Notes: a model not told the origin generated them from the sequence alone. Shown: positions 23,350 through 36,141, numbered from the stretch's first letter. The stretch is 64,000 nucleotides of DNA from Helianthus annuus (GCF_002127325.2 NC_035433.2:12868111-12932110); one strand, 5' to 3'. A program made the numbers and translations.

Positions 23350-26300
23350 ATGCCTCCTCGACGCGAAAGCCAGATAGCTACTGCCGACCTGGCAGAAATT
23401 ATTGCGCAGCAGATGGCTGCTCAATTCCCAAATCTCTTTGCTCAATGGAACTAAGCCAACAACAACAATGCTCCATGCAATTTCAAGAATTTTAACTCGG
23501 CTAAACCACTCAAGTTTAGTGGTTCTGAGGAAGCCACTGGGCTTCTTCAATGGTTCGAGAGCATTGAGAATACTTTTCGCCACGTTCAGTGTCCGGATAA
23601 TCGCAAGGTCGAGTTTTCTTCGAGCGTGTTTCAGAAGAGGGCTCTTACATGGTGGAACGGGGTTATGAGGGATCGCGGTGCGGAAGTTGCTCTAGCACAG
23701 ACATGGGCTGAACTTAGAGCTCTTATGATGAGGGAGTTTTGTCCTCGTCATGAGCAACGAGCGTTGGAGAAAGAGTTTGATGATCTGAAACAAGATAGTG
23801 GCAAGCACAGGGCATATACTGATAGGTTTGAGGAGTTAAGTCTGCTTTGCCCAACTATGGTTGCCCCACTCGACAAGGCTATCGAAAGATACATCGACGG
23901 CCTGCCTGACTCGGTACAAGACATTATTACTGGTAGCAACCCTACCACACTCCGTCAGGCAATCGAGTTATCAGCGACACTGACTGAGTCGCAGATTCGG
24001 AAGAATAAATTACACAGGAAAGGTGACAAGGGCAAGAAACAGTCGTCTGACAAGGAAGATAGCAAGAAAGGTCAAAACAAGAATGGAAAGGATGCTGGTT
24101 CATCAAAAAGGGCAAGGAAGCGTAAGGCTTCCTAAAACTATGCTGTCACTGCCCAAGCTAACCAGGCAGCTCCCAACCAACCTGCACAGCCTCCAGCAAA
24201 GAAACCCTATTCAGGGAATGCACCTTTGTGCAATAGATGCAACAGTCACCATCAGCCGTAACATCAGTGCCATTTTTGTACTAACTGTGGGAAGTCAGGT
24301 CATCTTGCCGATGTTTGTCGGTTTGCTCAAAATCGCGTAGTTCAGAACCCGACTCAACAAGTTGCTCAGCCTCTTGCTCAGCAACAGGGTCAAGCTGCAC
24401 GACCACACAACCCACCAGGTGCTTGTTATAACTGTGGGGATCTTACCCATTACAGAAATCGGTGCCCAAGGCTAGCCAACCAGAATCAGAATGCCAATCA
24501 GAATCAGGCTCAGGCTCGAGGTCGAGTCTTCAACATGAACGCACAAGAGGCACAAGCAGATGATAATGTGGTGAATGGTACGTTCTTTATTAATAATCAG
24601 CCAGCATCTGTTCTTTTTGATTCGGGTGCCGATAAGAGTTTTGTGTCGTTATCTTTTGAACCATTGCTTCGAGTGTCTAGAACGAAACTAGGTAAACCAT
24701 TGACAGTAGAAGTGGCGAGCGGTGAACCCATTGTTCTTGATTCTGTTCTCCGCAACTGCCAGTTGAACCTTAACAACCATCTTTTTCCTATTGACCTCAC
24801 GCCTATGCAACTTGGAAGCTTCGACGTTATTGTGGGTATGGATTGGTTAGCCAAGTATCGCGCAGAGATAGTTTGTTTTGAGAAGATCATACGCATGCCG
24901 CTTTCGTCAGGTGAGATCCTAAAGGTTCGTGGTGAGAAACCTGCTGGTGGTCTCAAACTCATGTCTTGTTTTAAAGCTCGGAAGTATCTGCAGAAGAACT
25001 ATGTGGCCTTTTTGGCACATGTTGTAGCAGATAAGGGCAAAGGTAAGTCTGTTCAAGATATTCCTGTCGTTCGGGATTATTCAGAGGTTTTCCCTGAAGA
25101 GTTACCTGGTCTACCCCCAGCACGCCAAGTCGAGTTCCGTATTGATCTCGTACCTGGTGCAAATCCCATTGCCAGAGCTCCATATCATCTTGCACCGTCT
25201 GAGATGCAAGAGTTGTCTAAGCAGCTACAGGAACTCTCTGACAAAGGTTTTATCCGTCCTAGCTTTTCACCTTGGGGTGCTCCCGTTCTTTTTGTCAAAA
25301 AGAAGGATGGATCTTTTAGGATGTGTATCGATTATTGTGAGCTTAACAAGCTTACCATCAAGAATCGATATCCCCTACCTCGCATCGATGATCTCTTTGA
25401 TCAATTGCAAGGCGCTTCTTATTTTTCAAAGATTGATCTGCGATCTGGATATCATCAACTCCGGGTGCATGAAGAAGATATTCCCAAGATAGCGTTCCGC
25501 ACTCGCTATGGGCATTATGAGTTCACAGTCATGCCATTCGGTTTGACTAATGCTCCTGCTGTTTTCATGGACTTGATGAATAGGGTCTGCAAACCTTATT
25601 TGGATAAGTTCATCATCGTTTTCATTGATGACATTTTGATATATTCTAAGACGCGAGCTGATCATGAGCAACATCTTCGTCTTACTTTGGAACTCCTAAA
25701 GAAAGAGCAACTTTTCGCTAAATTCTCCAAGTGTGAATTCTGGCTTAAAGAGGTTCAATTCTTAGGACATATTGTCAACGAACAAGGTATTCATGTAGAT
25801 CCCTCCAAGATCAGTGCGATTAAGGATTGGGATACACCTACTACTCCTACTGAAGTTCGTTCTTTTCTTGGTCTTGCGGGTTATTACCGCCGCTTCATAG
25901 AAAATTTCTCGAAGATTGCAGTTCCTCTAACTGCTCTAACTCAGAAGAACAAACCCTTTGATTGGGGATTCAAGCAAGAGGAAGCGTTTCTGACTTTGAA
26001 ACAAAAACTTTGCGACGCGCCTGTCCTAACTTTTCCCGAGGGCAATGATTATTTCATCGTTTATTGCGATGCATCTAAATTGGGTCTTGGCTACGTCCTA
26101 ATGCAAAGGAACAAAGTCATAGCATACGCATCGAGACAGTTGAAGATACATGAGAAGAACTACACCACTCATGATCTTGAGTTGGGTGCAGTTGTCTTTG
26201 CTCTTAAGATTTGGAGACACTACTTGTACGGTACAAAATGTGTGGTTTTCACAGACCACAAAAGTCTTCAACATATCTTCAATCAGAAAGAACTCAACAT

Positions 26301-27014
26301 GAGGCAGCGACGCTGGGTGGAGCTTCTAAACGACTATGACTGCGAAATTCGCTACCATCCTGGTAAGGCGAATGTCGTAGCCGATGCTTTGAGTCGCAAG
26401 GAACGTACTAAGCTTCATTGTGTTCGTATCCAATCTGTTGTTCAAGCTCAAACCGATATCCAAGCCCGTATTTCTCAGGCTCAACAATCTTGTGTTTCGC
26501 AAGGTTTGATGGATAAGGAATTTCCTTATCACATAACACCTGCTCTTGAACTTAAGGACAGTGGATCGTATTACTTCATGGACCGTTTGTGGGTCCCAAG
26601 CCAAGATAATCTTCGTACTCTGCTTATGGATGAAGCCCATAAGTCTCGTTATTCTATTCATCCTGGCTCAGATAAGATGTATAAGGATCTTCGTATTCAG
26701 TATTGGTAGCCTGGTATGAAGAAAGACATTGCCTTATACGTATCAAAATGCCTTACTTGTCTTAAGGTTAAGGCTAAACATCAGCGTGCTTCGGGTTTAT
26801 TGGAGCAACCAGAGATCCCAGTTTGGAAATGGGAAAAGATTACTATGGATCTCATTACTAAACTCCCGCGCACAAAGAAAGGTCACGATGCCATCTGGGT
26901 AGTTGTTGATCGTCTTACTAAATCAGCGCATTTCTTGCCAATCCGTGAGGATTTTTCGGCTGACAAACTTGCTCAAATCTACGTGGATGAAATTGTAGCT
27001 CGACATGGTGTTCC
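23350..27014 (+). pseudogene. gag-pol: E2 gag-pol polyprotein, four stops, cut off in integrase
   Basis: One frame runs from the MPPRRESQIAT start through integrase. Domains: capsid (ALTWWNGVMRDRG near 23640); zinc knuckles [14 protein letters not shown] (24277-24318) and [14 protein letters not shown] (24424-24465); protease active site DSGA (24619); reverse transcriptase with [13 protein letters not shown] and the catalytic FIDD at 25621-25632; RNase H opening at YCDAS (26062); integrase zinc region with H-H near 26640 and CLTC at 26749-26760; first catalytic Asp in [12 protein letters not shown] near 26908. In-frame stops: TAA 23452 (Gln in E1), TAA 24133 (Gln in E1), TAA 24259, TAG 26707 (a conserved Trp). 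At 27015 the frame runs into LTR sequence within RHGVP, so the rest of integrase and any chromodomain are missing. Not functional. Confidence 0.93.
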
Positions 27015-29589
27015 TTTGATCATTTTGGCCTTTCAAACACTCCAAAGGGCAATGCCCTTTCACAATCTCTGGGGTTAGGGTCATTATAAGCCACCACAAC
27101 ATCTTGACAAGTGTACGCATGAGATCGTGGCACGAAATTCAAGAAACGATCCTAAAGGTTTTGCTTTTCCTATAAATACCCCCCCCCCATTTGTGTTAAA
27201 ACCCACAAAACTGATCAAAGAGCTCTAAGTTGATGCCATTGCTTCATACCTGAGCTCCTGGATCAAGTTTAGCTTTCGAGGACCCTTCGTAAGTGTTCTT
27301 TCGTTCTTTTAATCGCTTTCTAGTGCTTAAGTCAATCCTTGTTTGACTTTCTGCGTTGACCAGCTTATGGTCAACACGAAGTTCGTTGGAACTTCATAAC
27401 GTGAGCGTGATCACGATGGTTATAGTCCGTAACGACTATACCTACTGATTACCACGTTATCAAGGCTCAGTGACGAGTCGTAGTTTCGGCCAAAATGCGC
27501 ATTCTTGCGTGTTTTGTAACCAAACTACTTGTGGGTATCAAAACCGTTTGTTTTGATACCAAACCTGTTTTCTAAACTTAGGTAAGCATGTTCTAACATG
27601 CTTAGCTCGTCACTTTTAGTTTAGTGCATATATAGGGTCGTAAGGTAAGTGATCTAAACAATCGCTTATACTTTCAAACCTGACCCATTTGGTCGATCAT
27701 TAGGATCCGACCAAACACATTAGGTGACCATAGCTGTAACCTTCCGGGGTTATACCTTATGGTCACGATGTTAGGCGTTCCAAACGCGTTCTACGCGAAC
27801 GACGCGTTAAGGTAACATAAGCTACCTAAACGGGTCGTATGCACTTAGGTTAGGTTTCATTTTAGTATGTAGGCTTTTTTAAACCATATTACACGAGTCT
27901 CCATACTCGTTTGGTTTACGAACCCGCATACTATCCGATCCTCCGATTTAGATCCGGTATATTAACGTAGTTACCTATATTAGGTGCCGTTTGATATCTG
28001 TGATCTCTAGCATTATTTGGTTGTTATACAAGAACTACAAAGCAATCTCAGGTGAGTACATTGAACCCCGCATTTACTGTTTTCCAAACTGTTTTGGGGT
28101 GAAACACATGTGCCTACTTGTTACTTTCATGCTTTCCCTGTTTTCACATCATATACCTGCTATGTTTGTTAGTACATTATAGTACATGTTTTCATTACAT
28201 TTCATGCTATGTATGCCCATTGTGTGCGTACTTAGTACATTGCTTTACATTACATTTCATGCTATGTATGCCCATTGTGTGCGTACTTAGTACATTGTTT
28301 CACATTGCATTTCATGCTATTTATGCCCATTGTGTGCATACTTAGTACAATTGTTTACATCACATGCCTTCATTTTGGTATAACATTTGGTTTGTTTAAC
28401 ATGGAACAATACATTCATTAACATTAGCTACGCCGTTCGTTAGTAGGTAGTGGTACCATAGGAATTGACAACTCCCGTTCCGGACATCCTAGGTTGGTTT
28501 GGATGAAAGGAATGACCGAATTCGATATACATAACTTAGATAAACCTTTAATTTGTTTAAGGGTTTATCGCCACAGTCTCAAGGCTTGGATGTATGCATT
28601 TTCACAATACCGCATAAATGTTTGTATCAGTATAGCATGCATTTGTTCCACAAAACATAACCTTGATTTAAACCACGTTTTACTTCAATACCTTGTTTTG
28701 TGCATTTTACATATGGTTTAGTTGATACATTTCACTTACCATACATGATATATTTTGGGTACACATTACATGATCTACATTAAACATAAACATTTTGACA
28801 TCGATATACACATTTGGTGGTTTACATTGAACATAGACATTTCGATATGGTTTAAACGATAACACTTGACAATTGATTTATACATGAACAATTCACATGG
28901 TGGTTGGTTTGGGTAAATGGTTTGAGTAACGTGGCGTATGTAATATGATACAAACATGGTGGATACGCCGCTGGTACTTCCTATGTATAAATGTTTGTAT
29001 AATATTACATATCGTAGCGTTATCTAAATCATTTCAGTTTAAGACATATTACGTTTTACAAAAATAACATATTCTTCACAAGACATTATTCTTTTACAGA
29101 CAACTTATCTTATACAAACTCATTTTTTACTAGGTTATTCATATAACCTTACATTTTATTTATACATATCATCTGATCTTATCATTTTCACATGATTTAC
29201 AAAACAAAACAATTTACAAGGTTCATGACTAACTGTTATTAAACGTTTTCTTTAAACTCAAGTCATGAATCCCATTTTCACAAAACCTATGTATCTCACA
29301 GGCATTTTTATGCTGACGTACCTACTTTCACATGTGTTTTCAGGAGTTGTTGCTTAGGATGATGAATGTGATACTAGGGCGGACCTGTGCCTTAGAGACA
29401 TAAAACGAAGATAGACTTAGTTTGAATATGTTATAAACACTTTATTTCCTGTTTTGAAACAATGTAACACTCATGGTTGATAAATAAAATGTAACTTTAA
29501 TTTCCATGGTTAAGAAACAATTAATTCTGTCCCAATACTCCCCGGCGTTTCCGCCGCGGTGGCATGTTATACGCGGCCGGGGTGTGACA
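27015..29589 (+). repeat. E2 3' LTR, lacking its first ~0.9 kb
   Basis: Begins at a TTTGATCATTTT word shared by integrase and by the LTR (18151), a short-homology deletion joint. TATA at 27171-27178, hairpin chain, intron signals, and an end at GGGGTGTGACA followed by CCCTG. Confidence 0.9.
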
Positions 29590-29887
29590 CCCTGGGACGC
29601 ATGCTTTTGGTGTGTGAACTCACCTTGGGTTGCTCGGCAGACTGTTTACTTGGTCAAGTACGTTGGTCACCACGTCCTAAATGGTTACCAGTATAGGTCA
29701 GGTTTGGGTACAGGAAGAACACGTATATTCTACACATAGCTAACACATAGCATGCATACAGTTACATGTTGAGTTATTGGGCCCGCTCTACTATTTGATC
29801 AGTCAACAGTAACAACTAACACATAGTCTAGTTAAACAGGCAGCCTAAACAAATCACGTTGTGGCCCAATAACTAAAGTAAGCAGCC

Positions 29888-30165
29888 CAGTCGAGACAAG
29901 GTGGTCTCGACTTGAGATCATGCGGTCTCGAGCCGCAACCAAGAGGTCTCGAGTTGTGGAGGGCTGGTCTCGAGTCACAACCTCCGTTCTCGAGTGGTGT
30001 TTAAAATGAATGGCAGCCTTGGAGATCTCGAGTTCAGTCTCGAGTCGAGATCAAGAGATCTCGAGTCGCAACCTCATAGGTCTCGAGTACATAAGATGTG
30101 CTGGTTGGTCTCGAGTTGCCATTTTTTGATGGTCTCGAGTCGAGACCAAGGGTCTCGAGTCCAAC
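29888..30165 (-). repeat. GTCTCGAG hairpin cluster of the E3 LTR, copy 2
   Basis: Perfect foldbacks include TCGAGAC/GTCTCGA with loop AAGGTG (29891-29910), TCGAGATC/GATCTCGA with loop AAGA (30045-30064) and TCGAGACC/GGTCTCGA with loop AAG (30140-30158). A smaller group (30985-31020) lies upstream of the TATA box. Confidence 0.87.
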
Positions 30166-30888
30166 ATCTGCTGATCCTGAAACGGTTGTACAGTGTAGTT
30201 CTCCAATAGCATTTTGTTTTCATGGTAATATGTACTATCCAACCAAATGCATAAACATGTTTTCTTGTCTAAACTTCATTCAAAACGGATCAAAACACAC
30301 AATTCAAATCTTCATATCATATTCAACACATATTCATCTAGTTCATCATTAGGGTTTTCATCCTAAACAAACATGCTCATTTAAACCGATTTATGCTAGC
30401 ATAATACACCTAGTTTAATGTATTATCAATCATTATCATCCACACACACATCCGAGAACATGATAGCACCAAATTCATACATTTTTCTACTTATTCATAT
30501 ATCAAGTTAGCATGATAATCCATAAATCACTCTATTCTTTCTAACCATAACATTATCTAGAATCAAGCATCTACATCATTTAACCATTTTTAACTCACTA
30601 CGTCATACAAAATCATGCAAAGAGACCTCTAAACTAAGCATGTATCTCATTCATCAAGCACATATAACACCTAGTGCACAATAAAACACTAACCGGTTAG
30701 ATTCCGAGGTGTGAGGGTATGAAGTACCGATGAATGGGCTTCCAAATGAGATTACAAGCAATCCGAGCACTCCCTTATGGTTGTCGGTTTGATCCGAGAG
30801 GGGTGAAGTGTTGAGGTTTAGGGTTTTAGTGAGGGAGAGAGTGTGTGTAGGATGATGTGTGAGAGTGTAAGGGAATGGTGGATGATGG

Positions 30889-30897
30889 TTTTTTATA
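30889..30897 (-). promoter_or_regulatory. TATA box of the E3 LTR
   Basis: Minus-strand TATAAAAAA, followed by a CATC/CTCTC-rich leader. Copy X1 has it at 22029-22037. Confidence 0.65.
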
Positions 30898-31169
30898 CTT
30901 GGTTTGGGTGGTGCACCCTACAAAGGTTTCGAGTGGGGCTCAAAGGGTTTACGGCCCAACCGGCCCAACTATTTACTGTTCACTCGAGACCGAGTGGTCT
31001 CGAGTCATGGTCTCGGTTCACTAGTTCTTATACACATATATATATATATTTATTACATACACGTTATCAACACATAGCACATCAAGATAATTCACACCTT
31101 ACATTTAATAACTTATTCATACACACTGCTAATACAAGAGGGTTACTCGGGAAAACCTAGAGTGTCACA

Positions 31170-31185
31170 TTATCCCCAAGTTTTA
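31170..31185 (-). promoter_or_regulatory. E3 polypurine tract
   Basis: Minus strand AAAACTTGGGGATAA directly before the 3' LTR. It is preceded by two copies of the TTTCG-GGA-CGAAA stem-loop (31190-31208 and 31281-31299). Confidence 0.65.
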
Positions 31186-31271
31186 AGAACTTTCGTCCCG
31201 AAAGTTAAGGCAGCCACTGTCAAGCTAGTATAGGTGAGAACGTTTCAACGGGGTGTCACATCATCCCCCCG

Positions 31272-34200
31272 TTAGTTTGGAATTTCGTCCCGAAATTCGG
31301 TTGTAGCTTCAGTGCTAGGAGTTTCGTTAGGGAACAACTGGGGATATTTGTGCTTCATCTGGTCCTCCCGCTCCCTGGTAAACTCTGGGCCACGACGCGA
31401 GTTCCAACGAACCCGTACAATAGGTATCTGGCTACGTTTGAGGGTTTTGATCTCTCGATCCGTGATCTCAATTGGTTCCTCAATGAAGTGTAGCTGTTCG
31501 TCAAAAGTGAGTTCCTTGAAAGGAATTATGAGTGTTTCATCTGACAGACACTTCTTCAGATTAGACACGTGGAAGACGTTGTGCACCGCACTCAGCTCTT
31601 CTGGTAGGTTCAACCTATAAGCAACCTTGCCGATCCTCTCGGTAATTTCGAATGGTCCAACATATCGCGGATTCAGCTTGCCCCGTTTACCAAAACGAAC
31701 CACAACCTTCCAGGGTGAGACTTTAAGTAGAACCCGGTCCCCGACCTGGAATTCTAGCGGTTTCCTACGCTTGTCAGCGTAACTTTTCTGACGGTCACGA
31801 GTTGCCGCCATGCGTTGTCTGATCTGGGCAATCCTTTCCGTTGTGTCTACCACCAGTTCTGGGCCTGTGATCTGGCTGTCACCAACTTCCGCCCAGCAAA
31901 GAGGTGATCGGCATTTACGACCGTACAATGCCTCAAAGGGTGCTGCCTGAATGCTGGTGTGGTAGCTGTTATTCTACGAGAATTCCACTAGCGGTAGATG
32001 CTTCTCCCAATTCTTGCCAAAATCGATCACACATGCCCTAAGCATGTCTTCCAGGGTTTGGATGGTGCGTTCAGACTGCCCATCCGTTTGTGGGTGATAA
32101 GTGGTGCTCATGTCCAAACGTGAGCCAGAGGATTTGTGCATAGCTTGCCACAACTCAGAAGTAAAACGTGCGTCTCGATCGGAAATAATGGAGGTTGGCA
32201 CCCCGTGCCTCGAAACCACTTCCTTAAGTAAACGTCTGCCAAGGTAGAAAACTTGTCTGTTTCTTTAATAGCCAAAAAGTGTGCAGATTTAGTTAATCGG
32301 TCTACTATCACCCAGATAGTGTCGTTTCCGCGCTGAGATCTAGGTAGACCAGTAACGAAATCCATGGAGATTTGCTCCCATTTCTATTTCGGGATCTCTG
32401 GTTGTTGGAGTAGGCCTGCTGGTTTCTGATACTCAGTCTTGACTCTCGCGCAAGTCAAACATTTGCTGACATATGTTGCTATGTGGGCTTTCATGCCAGG
32501 CCACCAATATGTAGTCCTTAAGTCGTGGTACATCTTATCCGAACCAGGATGTACTAAGTAACGGGACTTATGGGCTTCGTCCATCACAAGTTCACGTAGA
32601 TCTCCATAGAGTGGGACCCAAATGCGCCCTGTCACATAGTAAGCGCCGTCTTCTTTTTGTTCTAACCGCTGCCTCGATCCTCGCAGGGACTTAGCCCTGA
32701 TGTTCTCTGGTTTCAGTGCTTCAACCTGAGCATTTCGAATCTGAGTAGGGAGGTTAGACTGGATGGTAAGTCGTAGCGCTCGCACGCGCTTGGGTGTAGT
32801 GTCTTTTCGGCTGAGGGCGTCTGCTACGACATTGGCCTTGCCCAGATGGTACTTGATTGCGCATTCGTAATCATTCAAGAGTTCGACCCATCGACGTTGT
32901 CGCATGTTTAATTCCTTTTGCTTGAAGATATGCTCGAGACTCCTGTGATCGGTGTAATGGTGCACTTGGTACCGTACAGGTAATACCTCCATATCTTAAG
33001 AGCAAAAACCACTGCTCCCAGTTCCAAGTCGTGCGTGGTGTAGTTCCTTTCGTGAGTCTTAAGTTATCGAGAAGCGTAAGCAATAACTTTCTCGCGTTGC
33101 ATTAACACGCAACCGAGCCCATGAATAGACGCATCGCAGTAAACCACAAAGTCGTCGGTACCTTCAGGTAACGAGAGAATAGGAGCACTACAGAGGTTAT
33201 CCTTCAGCTTCTGAAATGCGGACTCCTGAGCTTCATTCCATTTCTAAGCAATACCCTTCTGGGTGAGAGTCGTGAGGGACTGAGCAATCTTCAAAAATCC
33301 CTTGATAAATCTACGATAGTATCCTGCCAATCCCAAGAATTGGCGAACTTCAGTCGGAGTTTTAGGTGTAGGCCAGTTCTTTACAGAGTCGATCTTAGCT
33401 GGGTCGACGTGAATTCCGTCCTTATTGACCACGTGCCCAAGGAAATGGACTTCTCGAAGCCAGAAGTCACATTTCGAGAACTTCGCGTACAGTTGTTCAT
33501 TGCGAAGGAGTTCGAGAATAAGACACAGGTGTTGTTCATGCTCCTCTTGACTTTTCGAGTAGATCAGGATGTCGTCGATAAACACAATTACGAATTTGTC
33601 GAGGTAAGGCTTGCACACTCGGTTCATGAGATCCATGAAAACCGCAGGCGTGTTAGTCATTCCAAAGGGCATGACGAGGAACTCGTAATGTCCATAACGA
33701 GTTCTGAATGCAGTTTTGGAGATGTCTTCATTACGGACTCTTAGCTGATGATAGCCTGATCGCAGGTCAATCTTAGAGTAGTAGCTCGATCCTTGCAACT
33801 GATCGAATAGATCGTCGATACGTGGGAGAGGGTAGCGATTCTTGATGGTAACCTTGTTCAGCTCACGATAGTCGATGCACATTCGGAATGTGCCATCCTT
33901 CTTCTTAACAAAGAGCACCGGTGCTCCCCAGGGTGACGAACTAGGACGGATAAATCCTTTATCCAATAGTTCCTGTAGTTGCGTAGAGAGTTCCTCCAGT
34001 TTTGCGGGGGCTAGTCAATAAGGCGCACGAGCTATAGGTGCTGCTCCGGGAGCTAGCTCGATTTGGAATTCGACCTGACGGTGGGGAGGGAGTCCATGCA
34101 GTTCTTCAGGAAATACCTCGGGGTAGTCGCGTACCACTGGAAAATCTTCAATCCTCTTTTCCTTTTCCTGTGTGTTGGTGACAAGTGCTAAGATAGCGGT

Positions 34201-35870
34201 GTGCCCCTTTCGTAAACACTTCTGGGCTCTTAGGAACGAGATGATGTCTGTGATTTCTCCGCCTTTGTCACCTTGTACGATGAGGGGTTTGCCAGAACGG
34301 CGGGGAATGCGAACCATTTTCTCTTGACAGAGGATTTTAGCGCGATGTTTGGATAACCAATCCATACCAATGACGACGTCGAAGCTTCCAAGAACGATAG
34401 GGAAAAGATCGATGCTATAGGTCTGACCAGATAATACTAGTTTGCAGTTGCTGATAACATGTGAGGCCTCGATGTTTCTACCATTAGCTAACTTGACGAT
34501 ATGCTTAGAACTTAGTAACGTAGGCGGGTGCTTAAGCTTCTTACCAATACGTAGGGATACATAACTAGCATCGGCTCTAGAATCAAATAATACGGAAACA
34601 TAACGATCATCGAGTAGGAACTTACCCGCCATGACGTTGGGGTCACTCCTTGCTTCTCCAGCTCCAATCACAAAAGCCCTTCCTCTTGCACCATTCCCAG
34701 CATTGTTGTTTTGATCGTTGTTTCCAGCTCCCTGATTGTTGTTGCGGTTCTGGTTCAGTTCAGGGCAATTCCTCTTAATGTGTCCCTCAGCTCCACACTG
34801 GAAACAACCCTTGACATTCCCATGATGTTGCTGCTGCTGTTGTTGGTTATGCCCTGCGGGACGTGGACTCCTACAGTCCTTGGCCTCATGCCCCATCTTG
34901 TTACATCGCTGACACTGACCTTTCCCACAAGGCCCGCTGTGGTGTCGGTTGCACTTGGGGCGGTTCCCTCGATAGCCACCCTGTTGTTGAGGGCCCTTGT
35001 TGTTTTCAGTTTTCCTCTGCTGAGATGGGACCTGAGTGGGGTTAGCATCCTTGCTTTGGTTTCCTTCCCACTTACGCCTGTTATCACTAGAAGTTCCATC
35101 AGTAACACTGATCCTCTTGGGCAGCTTGCCCTGTTCCACAGCCTAATCAGTGAGTTTGTGAGCAAGATGGATGACTGACTGAATGGTATTGAGGTTGGCT
35201 GCTGTCACATGGCTCCGGATTTCTGGGGCCAAACCCTTGATGTACAATTCGATCCTTCGATACATAGGTCGAGACATGTTTGGGCAAAGAGCAGCATAGT
35301 CGTTGGATTGTTTGGTGTATGTCTCGATCTCTGATCCAACCATCTTGAGCTCAAAGTACTCCTTTTCGAGTTTGTGGTTGTCATCCCTGTGATAATACTC
35401 TTCCTTAATCATATCCTTGAAATCTTTCCACGCGGTAGCATTAGCAGTTTCTAAACCAAACATCTGAATTTGCGCCTTCCACCAGGAAAGCGCGTTTCCT
35501 TCAAGCGTACCAATAGCAAACTTCACCCAATTTGCAGGGGGACACTCACAGATAGCAAAGACGGCTTCGACTTTCTCAATCCAGTGTAGAAGACCTATGG
35601 CACCCTCTGTGCCATTGAAAGGGAGAGGCTTGCAATCCATGAAGGTTTTGAAAGTACAAACATGTGGTTGCGCAGGCGCATGCTGACCTGTTGTGAGAAG
35701 CGAAGCGAATAGGTTTAGGGGTGAAAAGACGGTGCGGTGGTAGGATCTAAACATCCTAAAATAACGAGTTTACCTCTAGGGTGAGCTGCGAAAGCTGCAG
35801 CCACCGTGTTAAGCAGGTTAGTGAATTGAGCCTGAGTCATGTTAATGTTTCCCCTTCCACGTCCACTCAT
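31272..35870 (-). pseudogene. gag-pol: E3 gag-pol polyprotein, heavily decayed but with all domains
   Basis: The start is MSGRGRGNIN at 35870. Capsid (ALSWWKAQ near 35490) and zinc knuckles CQRCNKMGHEAKDC and CFQCGAEGHIKRNC follow (about 34920-34770). The protease site reads DSRA near 34577, where the family has DSGA, so it should be dead. Then come reverse transcriptase with FIDD near 33570, RNase H (YCDAS near 33140), integrase ([25 protein letters not shown]) and a C-terminal [14 protein letters not shown]...[10 protein letters not shown] chromodomain-type tail. Lesions: frameshift near 35720; stops at 35145 (Q), 34017 (R), 33246, near 33066 (Q), 32386 (W) and 31976 (Y); one-base losses near 32985 and 32243. 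Several are C-to-T or G-to-A changes, as in methylated repeats. Related to E5. Confidence 0.92.
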
Positions 35871-36141
35871 TGTCTTCATAATCAGAAACATAGTATGAGT
35901 GTGATGTCGTAATGTAGCGAGGGTAAGATAGAAGAGGGAGGTGTATCTATCTAACTAGGCACACTAGTACGTATAACAGAACAGAAAGCATAAAGTAAGC
36001 AAGCAAGTAAACACTAGTCCGAGCTATGAGGTCTAATGTGTTGAGTCTTGCACTTGGAGTGTAGTGTCGTCACGAGTCACGGGTTATAGTTTGGTTTTTT
36101 TTTCTCAAAAGATTCCCTTTTTAAAACCAAGTTCACTATAA

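Larger units (their letters stand above)
17232..29589 (+). mobile_element. E2: rearranged Ty3/gypsy gag-pol element inside the E3 LTR
   Basis: Order: full-length LTR (17232-20736) flanked on both sides by CCCTG like a solo LTR; a copy of the E3 LTR piece (20737-22206); the last 0.54 kb of another LTR (22208-22743); primer site; gag-pol (23350-27014) cut inside integrase; LTR from its middle to its end (27015-29589). The two LTR-plus-E3 segments 18151-22206 and 27015-31068 are direct copies of about 4.05 kb. The simplest reading is recombination between alleles with a solo LTR and with a full E2, with short homology at both odd joints. E2 is the gag-pol relative of E1. Confidence 0.8.
29590..31169 (-). 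repeat. E3 3' LTR, proximal piece (start of the LTR, X2)
   Basis: On the minus strand it starts TGTGACACTCTAGG right after the E3 polypurine stretch, runs through a TATA box (30889-30897) and the TCTCGAG hairpin cluster, and reaches a splice-donor-like AAG|GTGAGTTC at 29623, 34 bases before the E2 insertion. The matching acceptor is in the distal piece at 16718, as expected for one interrupted LTR. Confidence 0.85.

Noticed and set aside
24597..24962. Long antisense frames opposite pol (also 33340-33744, 34711-35178, 35143-35165)
   Set aside because: Shadows of conserved pol codons on the other strand; not kept open between E2, E3 and E5.
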